Shown in pieces: positions 11,199 through 24,480 of a stretch of 64,000 nucleotides of DNA; the stretch's first letter is position 1; every line of letters begins with the position of its first letter. The notes below the pieces were generated by a model, which did not search any database, was not told the origin of the DNA, and worked only from the letters and a program-made list of their open reading frames with translations. Made by a program: the position numbers and the translations under genes. Origin of the DNA: Imbricaverruca yamaguchii (taxonomy: Eukaryota > Arthropoda > Thecostraca > Neoverrucidae); assembly GCA_034440575.1 (NCBI GenBank), contig JAOTOL010001520.1, positions 806,001 through 870,000 on the forward strand. The letters are read 5' to 3'.

Positions 11199-11339
11199 AA
11201 TCAGTTTCAATGTGCCGTACTGGGGTAATTCCGGTGACGTTTAAAGAGTATATTCCAAGCAGTTTTAAAGGACTTCCACTACAGTGCAAGGGGTACCCCA
11301 ACGAGGGAGATACAAGGACTATCCATTCAACGAGCTCCT

Positions 11340-12290
11340 ATTAGGCATCCGCAGTGCACCGGTTTTCTAGGAATACCTGGCCATCTAGGTTTCCTCGAGG
11401 AGCCTTGCGGGTGCGCAACATGTGTGTGTGTGTGTGTGTGAGTGTTGCCAGCCTGCCACCGTGTGGTGATATCGGCTGGTTTGCGCAACATTTCACTGCC
11501 AGGGGTACAGTGCATGGGAAGCTCCCAACCCCAAACTGCGCATGACCGCTGGTCGATCCTTCAGTTCGAACCAAACCCGTTGACTGAATCATATTATCCC
11601 ACATGGTGTTGTACCAGAGGTGGACCCAGGAAACGTCATGGGTGAGCACATGTTCGGAGGGTGCCACTTTGCCTTCCAAGGAGCGCCTCTGGCTGGAAAA
11701 AAAAAATTTGAGGTGGAGGGAATTGACTCGAACATTCTCGGAGGTGCCTATAGCTGGAAAATTCGAGACTGGTGCACTCGGGCCTTCCCAAAAGGGCGCC
11801 TTTCCTCCCAGGGGGTAGGGGATAGAGGTTCGCTTCTGGCTGGGAAATTCGAGGGGGTGCACTCGAACCTTCCCAGGGGTCCTTTTCTTCGATCAGAGAG
11901 GCGCCACCTTCCCATGGGGAGGGGCTCATGCCCAATTCCCCCTTGTATCGTCCTCTGTGTCGTACACCTCGGAATTGCTGCTCGCGGTTGGTCTTATGAG
12001 TGACATTACGCAGAATATCGACATTTGATGCTCGTACTTTAATTGTTGCCATGGGCGGATCGAGGGACTTTTCTCGGGAAGGGACGGACACGCGTCTGAA
12101 GAGACGCAATTTATCTGGGGACGTCACCGACTCAAAAATTTCGGGACAAGGGGTGCACTCGAGTGGACTGGATTGAACCGGAAGAGACTCCAGTGCATTG
12201 CACTGGAAAGGCTCCTTTGTCCAGTCAGGGAAGTGCCGCCTTCCCATGGGGGGGGGGGCATATAGTCATGTACCTTCTCTTTTGATCCGC
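11340..12290. repeat. Irregular internally repetitive block
   Basis: Degenerate units of roughly 80-100 bp recur, with shared phrases 'ggcgcc', 'ctggctggaaaa', 'ggtgcactcg' and 'cttccca(t/a)gg'. A related block lies at 41150-41500. A short (TG)n tract is at about 11421-11440. Long frames here follow from the repetition. Confidence 0.55.
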
Positions 12291-12948
12291 CTCTGACTGA
12301 CCGATTTCCCTGTTGGATGCCAGCAGCGTAGTGCCAGACCGACGTTGAAGGAAACGTGTGATGGCTATCCGCCCACAACACTGGGTGGCTATCGCAAAAT
12401 GAGGTCAACGCCCTTTGAAAACTGCTACGTCGCTTCTGGCACCTATGCGTACTTCTGAACTTGTTCAATGCGACTGAAGCCACTTTGACTGGAAAATTTG
12501 TTTGATGTGGTGCCGTGATGCCGGGTGGGGCCCTAAATTGACACCCGCTGCCCGATATGTCTGACTTGACTCCAGGGCACTGATTAAAATTAACAGTTGG
12601 ATAGGAATTAAAAGGATCGGAAGCAAGCGAACAATTTCCTCTGAATCTGGAGCATACTTATATATTTGTGACTGCATGAAACATCTGAATTTGAGCAGTC
12701 ACCTACTTACACTTGGATATAAAGTTATTACTTCTGAGATGCATTTACGGAGAAGGAAATCTTCGAGATGCGAAATATCCAGCAACAGTGCTTTTCCAAC
12801 CCTGTCACCAGTGCACTGCACCAGTTAATTTAGTGGTGAAGCTCACGTTCATAGCGAACCCACTCTAGCAAGACTCAAACATAGCTTTTGCCTCGACTGT
12901 CTGCTTGTGCAAATATGCAAAACAAGAATGCTAATGTCTACTGTACCA

Positions 12949-13235
12949 CTGGCGGATCTAGAGGGGGCGGGCCATTCCGGACCCACTCGAAGCGCCTCAA
13001 AGGGGGGCAGCATGTCTTTTGGCCCCCGAAACCAACATAATTAAACTAAATTAGAATACGGTAACTTTGGTTGAGGTTAAAAAAATAGCGCTCCGGGTGA
13101 AAGAATCTCCAATTTTAAAGATATTTTTAATAATTGTTTGGAACCCCATATGCTAGTATTGTAGATTCTGACGCACACCGAGGGTTCTATGCTGTTGATG
13201 TTATGCTTACAGCAAGAGTTGACAAGATCAGGAGT
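12949..13235 (+). mobile_element. Interspersed element starting ACTGGCGGATC, copy A
   Basis: About 285 bp from actggcggatctagaggggg to acagcaagagttgacaag. A second copy lies at 47372-47650 in the same orientation with mismatches, sharing aaccaacataattaaacta, caattttaaagat and tagattctgac. The start motif (a)ctggcggatc(t/c)ag also opens the elements at 21905 and 48001 (reverse). It is a non-autonomous relic of unknown class. Confidence 0.7.
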
Positions 13236-14050
13236 TTCATTATTCCTTGGTCAGATAGCTTCATTAATTCAATTCTGCCAGAAACGGACAAGGAAACCCA
13301 GTGAGCCAGATTTCGAAAGCGAAATTTGAACAGGATGTTTTGTGCGTGTGTCCAGTTGAACCCAGTTAAGCAGCATGTTTTGTATGTTGGTGTTGTGGGT
13401 CGCTAAGGTGAAGAGACAGGCGACATTGGCTGATTTTTTTTTCAAGAAGAATAGCAAGAGGAGGTATTTAGGTGTTTATACCCTGAATAAGAAATAACTG
13501 GTGGGTTTGCAGGCAAGGGAAATTTCGGTGGTAAAACCGTACTATACAACTTTAAGGGTTTTATTGCAGCTTAAGGGAGGTAGGTATCTATGAGACAAGT
13601 TTTACACATATACCCTCATCTGCACTCGTTATAGGTCGCTCATTAGCCACTAACTAGTGATCTCTCGCAGTCGCGGACATACGCGATAGAAAGGCTGCTA
13701 TATCGCTGCCGAACATTGGATGGTGTGTTTGCTGTCATGTGTCGCCTAGATACGACCGCCTCTATCGTGGAGCGCCGCGTCCCCATGCAACATGGACTAA
13801 GTTGGGGAATATCCACGAATGAATTGGTAGAAGTTGTCTGCACAGGTTCGGTCTCGCCAGACAGATGCTCGTGACACGCTGCCGCGGCCGGGGCTAAACA
13901 CCCAGTACGCTGAGTAGTAGCGGCAGCCTGCCGTGACATGCTGACTGGAGGGCAGGGCAGACTGGCGGCTGGCGCCGTTTGAGAGCGTCACAGGAAGCAG
14001 CCGTGAGTCATCTCCCTATCTTGCTGCCCGCCAAGCTGGTCGGCAGCCGC
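13235..14050. other. Unassigned
   Basis: No gene is recognised. Minus-strand frames at 13643-13991 are short and without domains. Confidence 0.3.
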
Positions 14051-14061
14051 GCTCACAGCTC

Positions 14062-14715
14062 GCGCCAACTTACCGAACAGTAAACACTGAACACCGAGCA
14101 CAGAACATCGAACAGCGAGCACCGAGCAGTGAACACAACACCAAGCACAGAACACCGAACAAAAAACCCCAAAAAAAAAAAAAACAAAACTCGCGCAGCA
14201 ACTTACCGAACAGTAAACACTGAACACCGAGCACAGAACATCGAACAGCGAGCACCGAGCAGTGAACACAACACCAAGCACAGAACACCGAGCACAGAAC
14301 GCCGAAAAGTGAACACTGAACACCGAGCATGGAACACCGAACAGTGAACACTGAACACCGAGCAGTGAACACAACACCAAGCACAGAACACCGAGCACAG
14401 AACGCCGAAAAGTGAACACTGAACACCGAACACAGAACACCGAGCATGGAACACCGAACAGTGAACACTGAACACCGAACACAGAACACCGAGCATGGCA
14501 CACCGAACAGTGAACACTGAACACCGAGCACAGAACACCGAACAGCGAGCACCGAGCAGTGAACACAACACCGAGCACAGAACAGTGAACTCCGAACAGT
14601 GAGATCCGAACGTTGAACACCGAACAGTGAACACAGAACACAGCACAGTGAACACCGAGCACCGCGTACAGAACAGTGAGAACCGAACCCTGAACAGCCA
14701 AACAGCGAACACCGA
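14062..14715 (+). repeat. Minisatellite of 8-9-bp GAACACCGA-type units
   Basis: Variants of gaacaccga, gcacagaac and agtgaacact repeat for about 650 bp. A block beginning cttaccgaacagtaaacact is duplicated (about 14069 and 14203) around an A-rich bridge (about 14160-14190). The long Cys/Val-rich minus-strand frames are repeat artefacts. Confidence 0.92.
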
Positions 14716-14854
14716 GCCAGGGGCGGCGACAACGCGAGTGCTTAGCGTACCTGCTCGGTGTTAAATGTGTTCAGTTGTGTACGCGTCACAGCATATCCGC
14801 TGCTCCGGTTGTCAGAGTGGTGCCGCTACTTGCTCCAGTTGTGCTCTATAAGCC

Positions 14855-14987
14855 GAAGTATTCGTGGCAGGACGAAGTATTGGTGGCAGGCCGAAGTATT
14901 CGTGGCAGGCCGAAGTATTGGTGGGAGGCCGAAGTATTCGTGGCAGGCCGAAGTATTGGTGGGAGGCCGAAGCATTGGTGGTAGTAG
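14855..14987 (+). repeat. Minisatellite of about 19 bp
   Basis: Seven units alternate cgaagtattcgtggcaggc and cgaagtattggtgggaggc. Confidence 0.9.
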
Positions 14988-15009
14988 TCGGATGCGACCG
15001 TCCTTCCGG

Positions 15010-16185
15010 CACGATGCCATTCTGCCGCACTGGTACGGTTCCATTATGCCACACTGGCATGGTTCCATTCTGCCTCACTGGTACGGTTCCATTATGCCAC
15101 ACTGGCATGGTTCCATTCTGCCACACTGGTATGGTTATATTCTGCCACAATGGTATGGTTCCATCATGCCACACCGGTATCGTTCCATTATGTCACACTG
15201 GTATAGTTTCATTCTGCATCACTGGTATGGTTCCATTATGCCACACTGGTATGGTTTCATTATGTCACACTGGTATAGTTCCATTATGTCACACTGGTAT
15301 GGTTCCATTATGTCACACTGGTATGGTTCAATTATGCCAAACTGGTTTGGTTCCATTATGTCACACTGGTATGGTTCAATTATGTAACACTGATATGGTT
15401 CCATTATGTCACACTGGTACGGTTCCATTATGGCGCACTGGTACGGTTCCATTATGCCACACTGGTACGGTTCCATTATGCCGCACTGGTACGGTTCCAT
15501 TATGGCGCACTGGTATGGTTCCATCATGCCACACTGGTACGGTTCCATTATGGCTCACTGGTATGGTTCCATAATGACGCACTGGTATGGTTCCATAATG
15601 CCACACTGGTATGGTTCCATTCTGCCACACCGGTATGGTTCCATTATGTCACACTGGTATAGTTCCATTCTGCATCACTGGTATGGTTCCATTGTGCCAC
15701 ACTGGTATCTTTCCATTATGCCACACTAGTATGGTTCCATTATGTCACACTGGTATGGTTCCATTATGCCACACTGGTTTGGTTCCATTATGTCACACTG
15801 GTATGGTTCCAATTATGTAACACTGGTATGGTTCCATTATGTCATCACTGGTATGGTTCCATTATGTCACACTGTTATGGTTCCATTATGTCACACTGGT
15901 ATAGTTACATTCTGCATCAGGGATATGGTTCCATTATGTCACACTGGTATGGTTCCATTATGCCACACTGGTATTGTTCCACTCTGCCACACTGGTATAG
16001 TTCCACTCTGCCACACTGATACGGTTCCATTATGGCGCACTGGTATGGTTATATCCTGTCACACTGGCATGGTTCCATTCAGCCACACTGGTATGGTTCC
16101 ATTCTGTCACACTGCTGTGATTCTGTTCTGCCACACCGATATGGTTCCATCCTGCCACACTGTTATTGTTGCATCCATTTTCTCA
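15010..16185 (+). repeat. Large 24-bp minisatellite (about 48 units)
   Basis: The unit is cacactggtatggttccatt followed by atgc or ctgc. It runs for about 1.17 kb with point variants and occasional one-base slips (for example ccaattatgtaacactgg near 15810). The 24-base period keeps frames open as octapeptides; this is not a gene. Confidence 0.95.
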
Positions 16186-16454
16186 TATCGTCGCACCTTC
16201 AGAGCGGGGTACACCCGGAGCTGTCTTGGGGTGTCACCCCTGTAGGGCGCGGGGCTCTGCCGCTGACGTCACTCGGCACAGACGCTGCGTCTCCTCGTGC
16301 GGCTGCAGACCTCCCGCTTTGTCGTCGCGGGACGGTGTGGGTGGGGCGGCGTAGGGTGGGGGTGGGGTGTGGCCAGACGTGGTGACATCATAGCAAGGCT
16401 GGGCTGGTCCGCTGCCAGTTGGGCATCGCCGTTGGCAGGAACTCTAAGCTCCCA

Positions 16455-16665
16455 ATGAGTGTGCTTCGATCGCCACCACGTCGGCTCCGGCTCCCGCTAT
16501 GGGGGATCCAGCTCACGCCGTGTCGGCTCCGCTCCTGCCCCCTGTTCCGGCTCCCGCCATGCCGGCTCTGCTCCTGCTACGTGTGCTCCGGCTCCCGCCA
16601 TGCCGGCTCCGGCTCCCGCTACGTGCTCCGGCTCCCGCTACGTGTGCCCCGGCTCCTGCTAGCTA
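16455..16665 (+). repeat. Minisatellite of about 18-20 bp, GCTCCGGCTCCCGC-type
   Basis: Units such as ggctccggctcccgctacgt and gctccggctcccgccatgcc repeat about eleven times with variable length. Confidence 0.8.
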
Positions 16666-16869
16666 CGTGGATGTCGTGCCCTGTTGCTCGCCCTTGTCGA
16701 CCGGCTCTGGTTTATTGACGGTGACACCATTCCAGTCGGGCCGTCGTGCCAAAGCGCGTGCCAACGACACGTGACACGCGTGACAACGACACCCTAGACG
16801 GCGTCCAGAGGCGAAAATGTGGGCTCCACAGTAGTTTGCACTGGTGACAGGCTTGAGTGATTCCGGAAT

Positions 16870-17205
16870 CGTGCGTGGCAGGCAGGGAATCTCACTACAC
16901 TCTCGTGATTGGTAGGAAATCTCACTGCACTCTCGTGACTGGTAGGGACTCTCACCGCACCTTCGTGGCTGGCAGGGAATCTCACTACACTCATGGCAGG
17001 TAAGGAATCTCACTACACTATGGTGGCACGTGGGGAATCTCACTACATCCTCGTGGTATGCAGGGAATCTCATAACCTTCTCTAAGCAGGTATGGAATCT
17101 CACCACATTCTCGTGGTAGGCAGGGAATCTCACCACATTATCGTGGCAGGCAGGGAATCTCACGACATTCTCGTAGCAAGTATATAAATTCACCACATTC
17201 TCGAA
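16870..17205 (+). repeat. Minisatellite of about 36-38 bp
   Basis: About nine units of gcagggaatctcactacact followed by ctcgtggttggta, with variants. Confidence 0.85.
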
Positions 17206-17209
17206 CACA

Positions 17210-20200
17210 CTCACCATTGTGCAGCATTCAGAAGAGATGCTATCACTTTGGAGGAATGGGAAGACGCACAGCCTGACAAATTGCGTAAGTTGCGCAGTGT
17301 TGCTACCCATTACAATGCTTATTAACTTGGACAACAGTCCGGTAATGTTGTGCTGATTTCGTCCAAGCTTTCATCCTCTTTGAATCAGCTGCTCGTGCTT
17401 TTCTATATCTGCTGCCGTTCTCCACGCGATACTGTATTCAACATGTGAATCAATTGGATATTTGATAAAATGTAATGCAAACGTCCTTCTTTGCGCATGT
17501 GGATACAGTTCAATGCCAATGCCATTCACATGCAAATTTACCCATTGTAATATCCGACAAATTGTATAAGATGTTCACTGATGTCCTGTTTATTGTTACA
17601 TCCTCATATGATGCGGTGGCAAACTTCGCTCGACTGGTCGTCAGTTGGACGACAGCTAAGTGCTGACGACGCAGCACAGGTCTTCACCCTGCAGCCGCAA
17701 CTCTCCGGGTGATCCGATGCAGCCCAGGTCAGCGCGCGCCTCCCCCGCGCCGCTAGTGGGCTGCGCTGGAGGCACGGGGGGGATGCGGATGCGTAGTGGA
17801 AGTTTCCGGCGGACGGACCTCGACGCCACTTCCCGTCCCCGTGGCAGCGCCTCTGGCGGCGAGCCAGCGCCGGTGGCCGGTCCGCACCAGACCTGGTCCG
17901 GCTGAGACACACACCCGACCCGCCACATGTGGTGCGCAGGTAGCAGCCGTCACACCGGCGACGGCGAATCATCCGGCTGAAATAGCCACGGGCCCGGTAC
18001 GTGAGAGATCCGGAGCCACATGACAATGACATGTGCATTCTACAGCAGCTTGACGCGATGACCCGCGGCTATACGGTTCCCCGGCCAGAGGATGGGGAAA
18101 CGTCACACAGCGATATTGCGGAAGTTGTGCTTTCATATCATGTGACACCACGTCGCAAGGCTGCTATCCACGCTGGCGAGTCACTAAAAAAGATTACACG
18201 GAAATCCCCGAACTTAGTGGTTGTTGCAGGCGTAGTGGCTGAGATAAGGAGGCTGGCACAAGCCCGTGCCTACGTCCTCGGAACCGGCCGCCGGATATGG
18301 GGCACACATTTGGTCGTGCGCATCAGCTAGGGAACGAATGCCAGCAAGCGCTGTGAAGCGCTGCTCTGTGCATTGCATCATTGTGCATGGCAAACTGTGA
18401 AGTCACGATCAAGCTCGGCTCACATACATACCATTTGCTGACCAGGAATGTCATGGAGATATTGCTGCTGAATGATGACACAGATACTACGCTCAGATTT
18501 GGGGGTAAAATGTCGCACTTTCTACTACTTATGCTTACGTAAATAATGACAACCCGAAATTATCCATACATCAATGTATATTACCTGTTCTAGGGTCGCA
18601 ACGGTTTTTCGGTGTTTATCACGTGTGAAAGCCATTAAATCCTTGATATTGCCCGGGCAACACCAATTGTTGCCATACAACCCCTGTAGCTTCAAATCCG
18701 CTCATACCAACTACTGGCAGCGGAACTGAATGGGGAACCAGAACAACGCGCCTCGTCTAAATACCCAAATATAACCATAGCCATATACAAAGGAACGTAC
18801 TTTTGAAGTAGGCTACGTTTTTTAATAGAAATCTGCCCAAGGATTTCTGGTTGCACTAGCGCATTTTCATGGGTGTGATCTACTGTTTATTTTGGTGATG
18901 CCAATGCAGTAACACATTTGCCAAGTAACATTCGGTATATGGATTTACATGTACACAATACGCTTAAATACCACTTTGGAAGCATTCGCAATCTTGGGAA
19001 ACCTCTAGTTGTAATCACGCGACAAAAGTGAGGCGCTTTGTGTTGCGAACGTGCCACATGTGGTGTGCATGCTGTTTGCCGTTGGGCCATTTATGGGTGG
19101 TCATGGGGCATGCGAATCAGAGTACTGCGCATGACATCGCAGTCTGCGCATGCACTGATGGTGGCGCAATTGACAGGAGGAGCCTTAGCAGAATGGGCAC
19201 GGGAGACGGCCAGGCCGCGGCGTGGACGGGATGTGGGCCCAGCACCGCCCGTGAGACAGCCGCGGCGACGGGATGTGGGTCCAGCACCGCCCGTGAGACA
19301 GGCGCGGCGCGCTGTTGCCGCTCCTGTGCGGCGGTCGGCGGCTGGGCGTGCGGTGTGGCGCGCACGTGCGGCGTCACACCTGCGTGACGTGACGGGACGG
19401 GACAAGACGCAACGCAGCGGTGATCATGTGCAGCTGCCGGGGGCCTCCCGCAACGTATTCGCCGTCGTCCCCGGCGCAGTTGCCAGTGCTCGCGATCATT
19501 TCGCGCCAGCATTCGCTCCCACACGGCCGGCCGTCCGCTGGCCGCTGCTGTGATTGTTATCCTTTGCCCTCGTGGCTGGCATGAATCGGTTTCTTTGTCA
19601 GACGTTTGTTTGCCCGCACGACCCTGGCTGCCCGCCCAAGACTTTGCCTAGTTAACGTAACACATTTGGTATGGGGTTCCAGGCTCGTTAGGTCGGGAGC
19701 CATGATAGGCTACAGCGAGAAATGTTCATTAGAAAATTGTGTACCGTATGAAAATGAGAACTCAAGTTGAACCTACCCAGCATGAACTAATACAACTTAA
19801 ACCGACCTAAAATAATACTTTCATGTTTAAAATCAATTTCAGAAATGACCGAATGCGGAGCGGTTTCTGGGTCCCAGGACCGTCCCAGGTGCACCAGAGA
19901 CCCAGCATATATTGCCGATCATGGGTGCAGCCACGGTTTCGAGACTTAGGGGGAGGGGGAATCAGACGCAGTAAGTTTGGACATGATACCCGCCTTGACC
20001 CCCCCCCCCAAAAAAAAAATCCTTGGATTTCGGCCACTTCATTTTCAACGTCTGTGTTTCAGATTCTCCATTGTTAAAAATCATATTTTGGGGTCACAAG
20101 TTTCATCAAAATTAGGAAGCTTCCCTCCTTATCACTGCCTTTTGACTTTATGCTTCATTTCGAGCTTTATGTCGTATGTGCTCGTCCAGATTTCACCATC

Positions 20201-20970
20201 ACCACAGAGCAATGCTGTAGGTACATTAAACGTTGCCCTCTTGTAGCAGGCAAAAAGACATTGGAAGATGTTTTTATTGTAGTAAACGTAGTCATAAAAT
20301 TAGCTTTCCTATGCATTCCTGCTTTACGGGGAGACATTTCGGTGCAATGACAACGAGGTCGGACAGAGGGTATGGCACCGAGGACATGTGCCATCCCATG
20401 GAAAGTGGCGTCCCTCCGGCGGGTCAAAACTTGAAAAAAAAGGTTGAGGCGACTGAAGGATCAGCTTGACCTTTGCCCTTAAAAAATAACTCGATTGCTT
20501 AGCTTTCTGGTACCACATAACAAGCCACACCGAACGACGTCCAGTTGATGGAAATTGAAGCTGTTACAACACTGGTCTCTGCCACGGCTCGTAATCAAGA
20601 TGACTGGAGATGGACCTTTATGTGCAGCCTTCTGGGTAGCTCGTTCCAGGACAACCGAGATGCACGACTACAGTCGGCCACCGCTCATCTCCGCTCGCCA
20701 CATTCGGCCACTGCACACAACGCTCTGCACCGCCACGGCCGCCTCCGCTCACAACGCTCTCTCCCAAACCCTGTCCCCGGCTCAGCGTCCTGTAGCTAGC
20801 CCGGGCGGGGTCACGACACGACCGTCCGCCAATCACGATTCAGCACATCGACCCACTGCAGGTCAGCCAATAATCGAGAGGCCCGTCATTGCCGTCACAT
20901 CCGCTAAATCTCCAACAGAAGCGATAACAACCGAACCTCGCGATCGGTCGAAATCGCTTCAATATCGGCT
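17210..20970. other. Mostly unassigned; two CpG-rich patches
   Basis: CpG-rich, open but unrecognised patches lie at about 17640-18030 and 19190-19555. The second holds a 42-bp duplication around ggatgtgg(g/t)cccagcaccg (19228-19310) and a + frame of 171 codons (19038-19553) with Arg/Pro/Ala bias. The remainder (18340-19000, 19560-20640) shows nothing recognisable. Any of the CpG-rich patches could be an exon or a promoter, but I cannot support either. Confidence 0.35.
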
Positions 20971-20977
20971 ACACCCA

Positions 20978-21170
20978 TGATGGTGAGTGTATACTGCAGT
21001 GCATTTGCCAGCATTGCTACTACACGAAAAATAATGGCAGAGTGGGCACCCTCCAAATAAATCAAACCCCTCTCATGCAAATCCTAGGGACGCCATTTGG
21101 GGGGGGGGGGGGCTGACACAAAAATCCGAAATTCCCCCCACAAACCATTGGGCTCGATCCGCCAGTGGAT
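20978..21170 (-). mobile_element. Element opening CACTGGCGGATC, left inverted copy
   Basis: Read on the minus strand it starts at ccactggcggatcgagccca and ends with gcaaatgcactgcagtatac. It is the mirror of 21905-22100; a third, partial copy lies at 47855-48001. A G15 run interrupts it near 21100. Confidence 0.65.
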
Positions 21171-21905
21171 GCATCATCACCCTGTATTCACCACTCTGCT
21201 CAGCAGAGCAACACCGACCGCCCTTTCCTTCGATAGGGGGCGATGGGCGCAGCGCCGCCCTCCCGCAGGAAGCCGGACCAGATGGGCGCATCGGTCGGCG
21301 TCGGGTCCCCTATCGCGGCCGGCCGGACCGCGACACTCATGGCGCGCCAGATAAACACGCGGCGTGACTCACGTCGCAGGCGGCGGCCTCGCGCCCGGCC
21401 CGCTGGCACATGTGCACAGGTTTTTTGGCCGCCGCTTCTCTTTTGGCCACCGGCGGCGTGCCTGCGGCCCGCCGTGCGGTGAGCCGCTCGCCAGACGTCT
21501 GGTGGCGAGCGTTTGTTGGTTTGTGGCCGACAGTGTGCCTTTTTGTCGGGTTTTTGTGTGCGCTGAGTTGCAATTGCTCGAGTTGCTTGTTGTTGTGCTG
21601 CAATTTTTGGAGACGTTGTTTGGCTCGAACCTTCGGTTGCTTGGGCTCACAGTTCGATTCCATAGTGGAAAAAATCGCATGGGATTGGCCCATCAAATTG
21701 CATGGGATTGTCCTTGTCAGGATAAGAAACATTCACCATAAGACAATCGTGAGGGAATCCCATGCGGTCCCCTACGGGAATCCACCATGGGATTCCTAGT
21801 CTCCGAGGGATTCTATACCAGGGTGATCACGCATGTTTTGAAAGACAAAGAAACCATATTTAACGTATATATATCAGTTATTTTTTTGCAAGGTCAGCTA
21901 ACACT
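21170..21905. other. GC-rich spacer between inverted copies
   Basis: The spacer is CpG-rich to about 21560. It then holds several catgggatt/aatcccatg repeats near 21675-21800. No gene is recognised. Confidence 0.35.
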
Positions 21906-22100
21906 GGTGGATCTAGCCCAACGGTTTGAAGGGGGGACAACTTTCGGATTTTGACTTCAGCCACTCCACTCCCACAATGGCGTACCTAGGATTTGCATGA
22001 GAGGGGTCGGATGGATTTGGAGGGTGCCCACCCTGCCATTATTTTTTGTTTAATAGCAATGCTGGCAAATGCACTGCAGTATGCAGTCACCATTGCCTAT
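21905..22100 (+). mobile_element. Element opening CACTGGTGGATC, right inverted copy
   Basis: It runs from cactggtggatctagcccaa to gcaaatgcactgcagtatgc and on to gtcaccat, complementary to 20978-21170. The two may be the long terminal repeats of one roughly 1.1 kb element or two separate insertions. Confidence 0.65.
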
Positions 22101-22109
22101 GCCAAATTA

Positions 22110-22740
22110 TTTCGGCATCAGCAATAGGCTTCCCTTTGTTGAAGAACAAAAGTATCCAAAAGTTGTGAATCTTTTGCATGGTAAGCTAAAATCATTAAAC
22201 CGGTTGCATGTTTGTTGTATTCCCACTCTTTTCAGTGTAAACACCTTGACCTGCTGTTTACCTGACCACATTAGCAGCTGTCTTAAAGATAACCATTAGT
22301 GAGAACATTGTTAATAATTGAACCCTACATGGAGTAACAGGAAGCAAGCTGATCTCAGTCTCATGGTGGTGCAACTCTGGATCCCAGCAGGCAGAGGCTG
22401 GGCTGGGGCCGACTTCTGGTGTATGCAAAAGATCGAGACAGGAGAGGTTGGAGGCAGAAACTACCCCTTCAAGAGAAGGTTGTGATGGAGAATCCAAACT
22501 GAAAATAAGGACAGACATATACTTCAATACGCACCTTTGGGTTCACAACATTTTATTCCTACACATCTTAGTTTATACAATTCTCATGGCAATAGTACAT
22601 GCATAACAATAGTACATGAGGTACTTATAATACATGGAGCATGAAGCACTGGTACATGAAGCACTAGTGTTAGCTTGCACTCTGAGCTGTCTATATGTTT
22701 CTGCCAAGGGTGCATGCTTATCATAGTGGCTTGCAACGCA
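22110..22740. other. Unassigned
   Basis: Fairly AT-rich; no gene or clear repeat. Confidence 0.3.
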
Positions 22741-22759
22741 ACACACAGACATCACGCTA

Positions 22760-23295
22760 TCATCGCATTCATGAAGCAGTGAACCACGACCGTGGCAGGC
22801 GTTCTCTGGCGCCCACTGACCAGCATCGTAAAGTTCGACTGCAGGATATGATTTCCCCGAGACTGGCCGACCAATTGGTACTACAGTGGCGCAGCCAGGA
22901 AGTTCTTAAGGGGGTGGCGGACGAATATAATATCATGAAGCAGATAAAGCTTTAGGCGTGCGAAACGCACAGACAATTTAGGGTGTGACCTTGTGAGAAT
23001 CTCCAAATGAATCGATTGATCTAGTGTATTTTTGGGTACAAAGGGGGAGGCAGCCCCCGGCCCCTTGACTGCGCCTCTGAGGTACTGCATAGTTTCCCCT
23101 CTGGCACCCAGTGCTGTGTGACCAGTGTTGTGTAGTTCGACCGTAGGGAGGCCGTTCCCTGGTACACGGTGACCAGTGCTGTGGAGTTCCACTGTCGCAA
23201 GTCTTTCTCCAACACTTAGGTACTAGTGTGTGGAGTTCTTTCTATAGCGCCCACTGACCAGTACTGTGGAGTTCGACCGTGGGAAGCCGTGCACA
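22760..23295 (+). repeat. Dispersed 50-bp units around 'ctgaccagtactgtggagttcgac'
   Basis: Phrases cactgaccag(c/t), tgtggagttc(g/c)a and gaccgt(g/a)gg(a/c)agg recur about six times, separated by other sequence at 22880-23090, which itself begins acagtggcgcagccagga, a common mobile-element start. Confidence 0.6.
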
Positions 23296-23299
23296 ATCA

Positions 23300-24480
23300 G
23301 TGGACCGCTGCTTGATCGATGGAGGTCCAAACAGCGATGGAGTGGCCACATACAGTGCCAGTTGGGAACGACACACAATATGCCGTCTTGACCCGAGCCG
23401 CAGCAGTCTAACCTTGACCCGGATCCTGACCACCACCAAACAGGGTGGTAGAACACTCCCGTTGCACCTGGATGTTCTGATGCTCTCTGTTTTCATTTCT
23501 AGGGATTCTGCTGCACTCTCGCATAAATTTTGCTTTGTTCCTGATCAGAACATTTAATTTGAGCACACCTATCCGCATTAATACCTTTCCGGAAGCGGAC
23601 GACGTCCTACCCTTTGTATGAGGGCAATCCCAACTGGCCCATGTGTTGCATACAGACGATCATTACGAACTTTTTGCCGGACCGTGACACGTCCCAGACA
23701 TCTCGAGCGATGGTGACTCCGATGCCTATGCAGGTGTAAATTCCAGCCTTGATCTGGCCTGGTTTTCACCTGAGCTGGTTTGCAACGGGGGCAGCAACCT
23801 TTCGTAGTGAACTCGCCGCCCTTCCTGTAATGCTGCATTTAGTACGCTTAGGATAAGTTTGATTTTAAAGTTGAAAAATCCATATATTTGGCTAACGGGT
23901 CCGATCAAAACATTAGATGAGACCCTGCTTTCGCCTTCCACAATTGGTCGGAATTTTACCGAGTGAGCATTCTGACTCAGTTAGACCTTTATTTCTATTG
24001 AGCATGGCGATGTTTTCTATTTTTAGATCAGGAGATACGAACAAAAAACATCCCCCCAGACATCAGTCTAAAGCTGGGCAGGGAAAAGTGTAGGGGCTAG
24101 ATCTCGTAGCCTTCTAGTTCCGTCTCTATATCTGACACCCTCTGGTACTGAAGCTAAGCGGCGTCACTGATCGTCTATTCGCAACATTCATCACCAACGG
24201 ACATAGTGCGGTGGTGCGCCCAAAAGTCTGGCCATTGGAAGAGTCACCATTGCTGGTGTGGCGCGTAACACGACGCCCACTAATTCCAGGTGGCTTCCTC
24301 AATCGACAACTCGGAACTTTCCCGCCGCTCCGCCTCGTTCTTTGCACCGCAGGAGCAATCAATAGATCACAGCGCTGGCTATCTGCCCCGAATAAACAGC
24401 TGCAAACAGAACGACGCCGTCCTTGTGCAGTTCGCGGCTTTGATGCATCACAGCCTCGGGGTACACCGAGCTGACTTCGA
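23300..24480. other. Unassigned
   Basis: No gene or repeat recognised. Confidence 0.3.

Noticed and set aside
13988..14732. Cys/Val-rich frames of up to 237 codons
   Set aside because: Produced by the GAACACCGA-type array in three frames at once.
14758..16385. Octapeptide-repeat protein (MSHWYGSI)
   Set aside because: The 24-bp unit keeps several frames open, units slip by one base in places, and there is no splice or start context.
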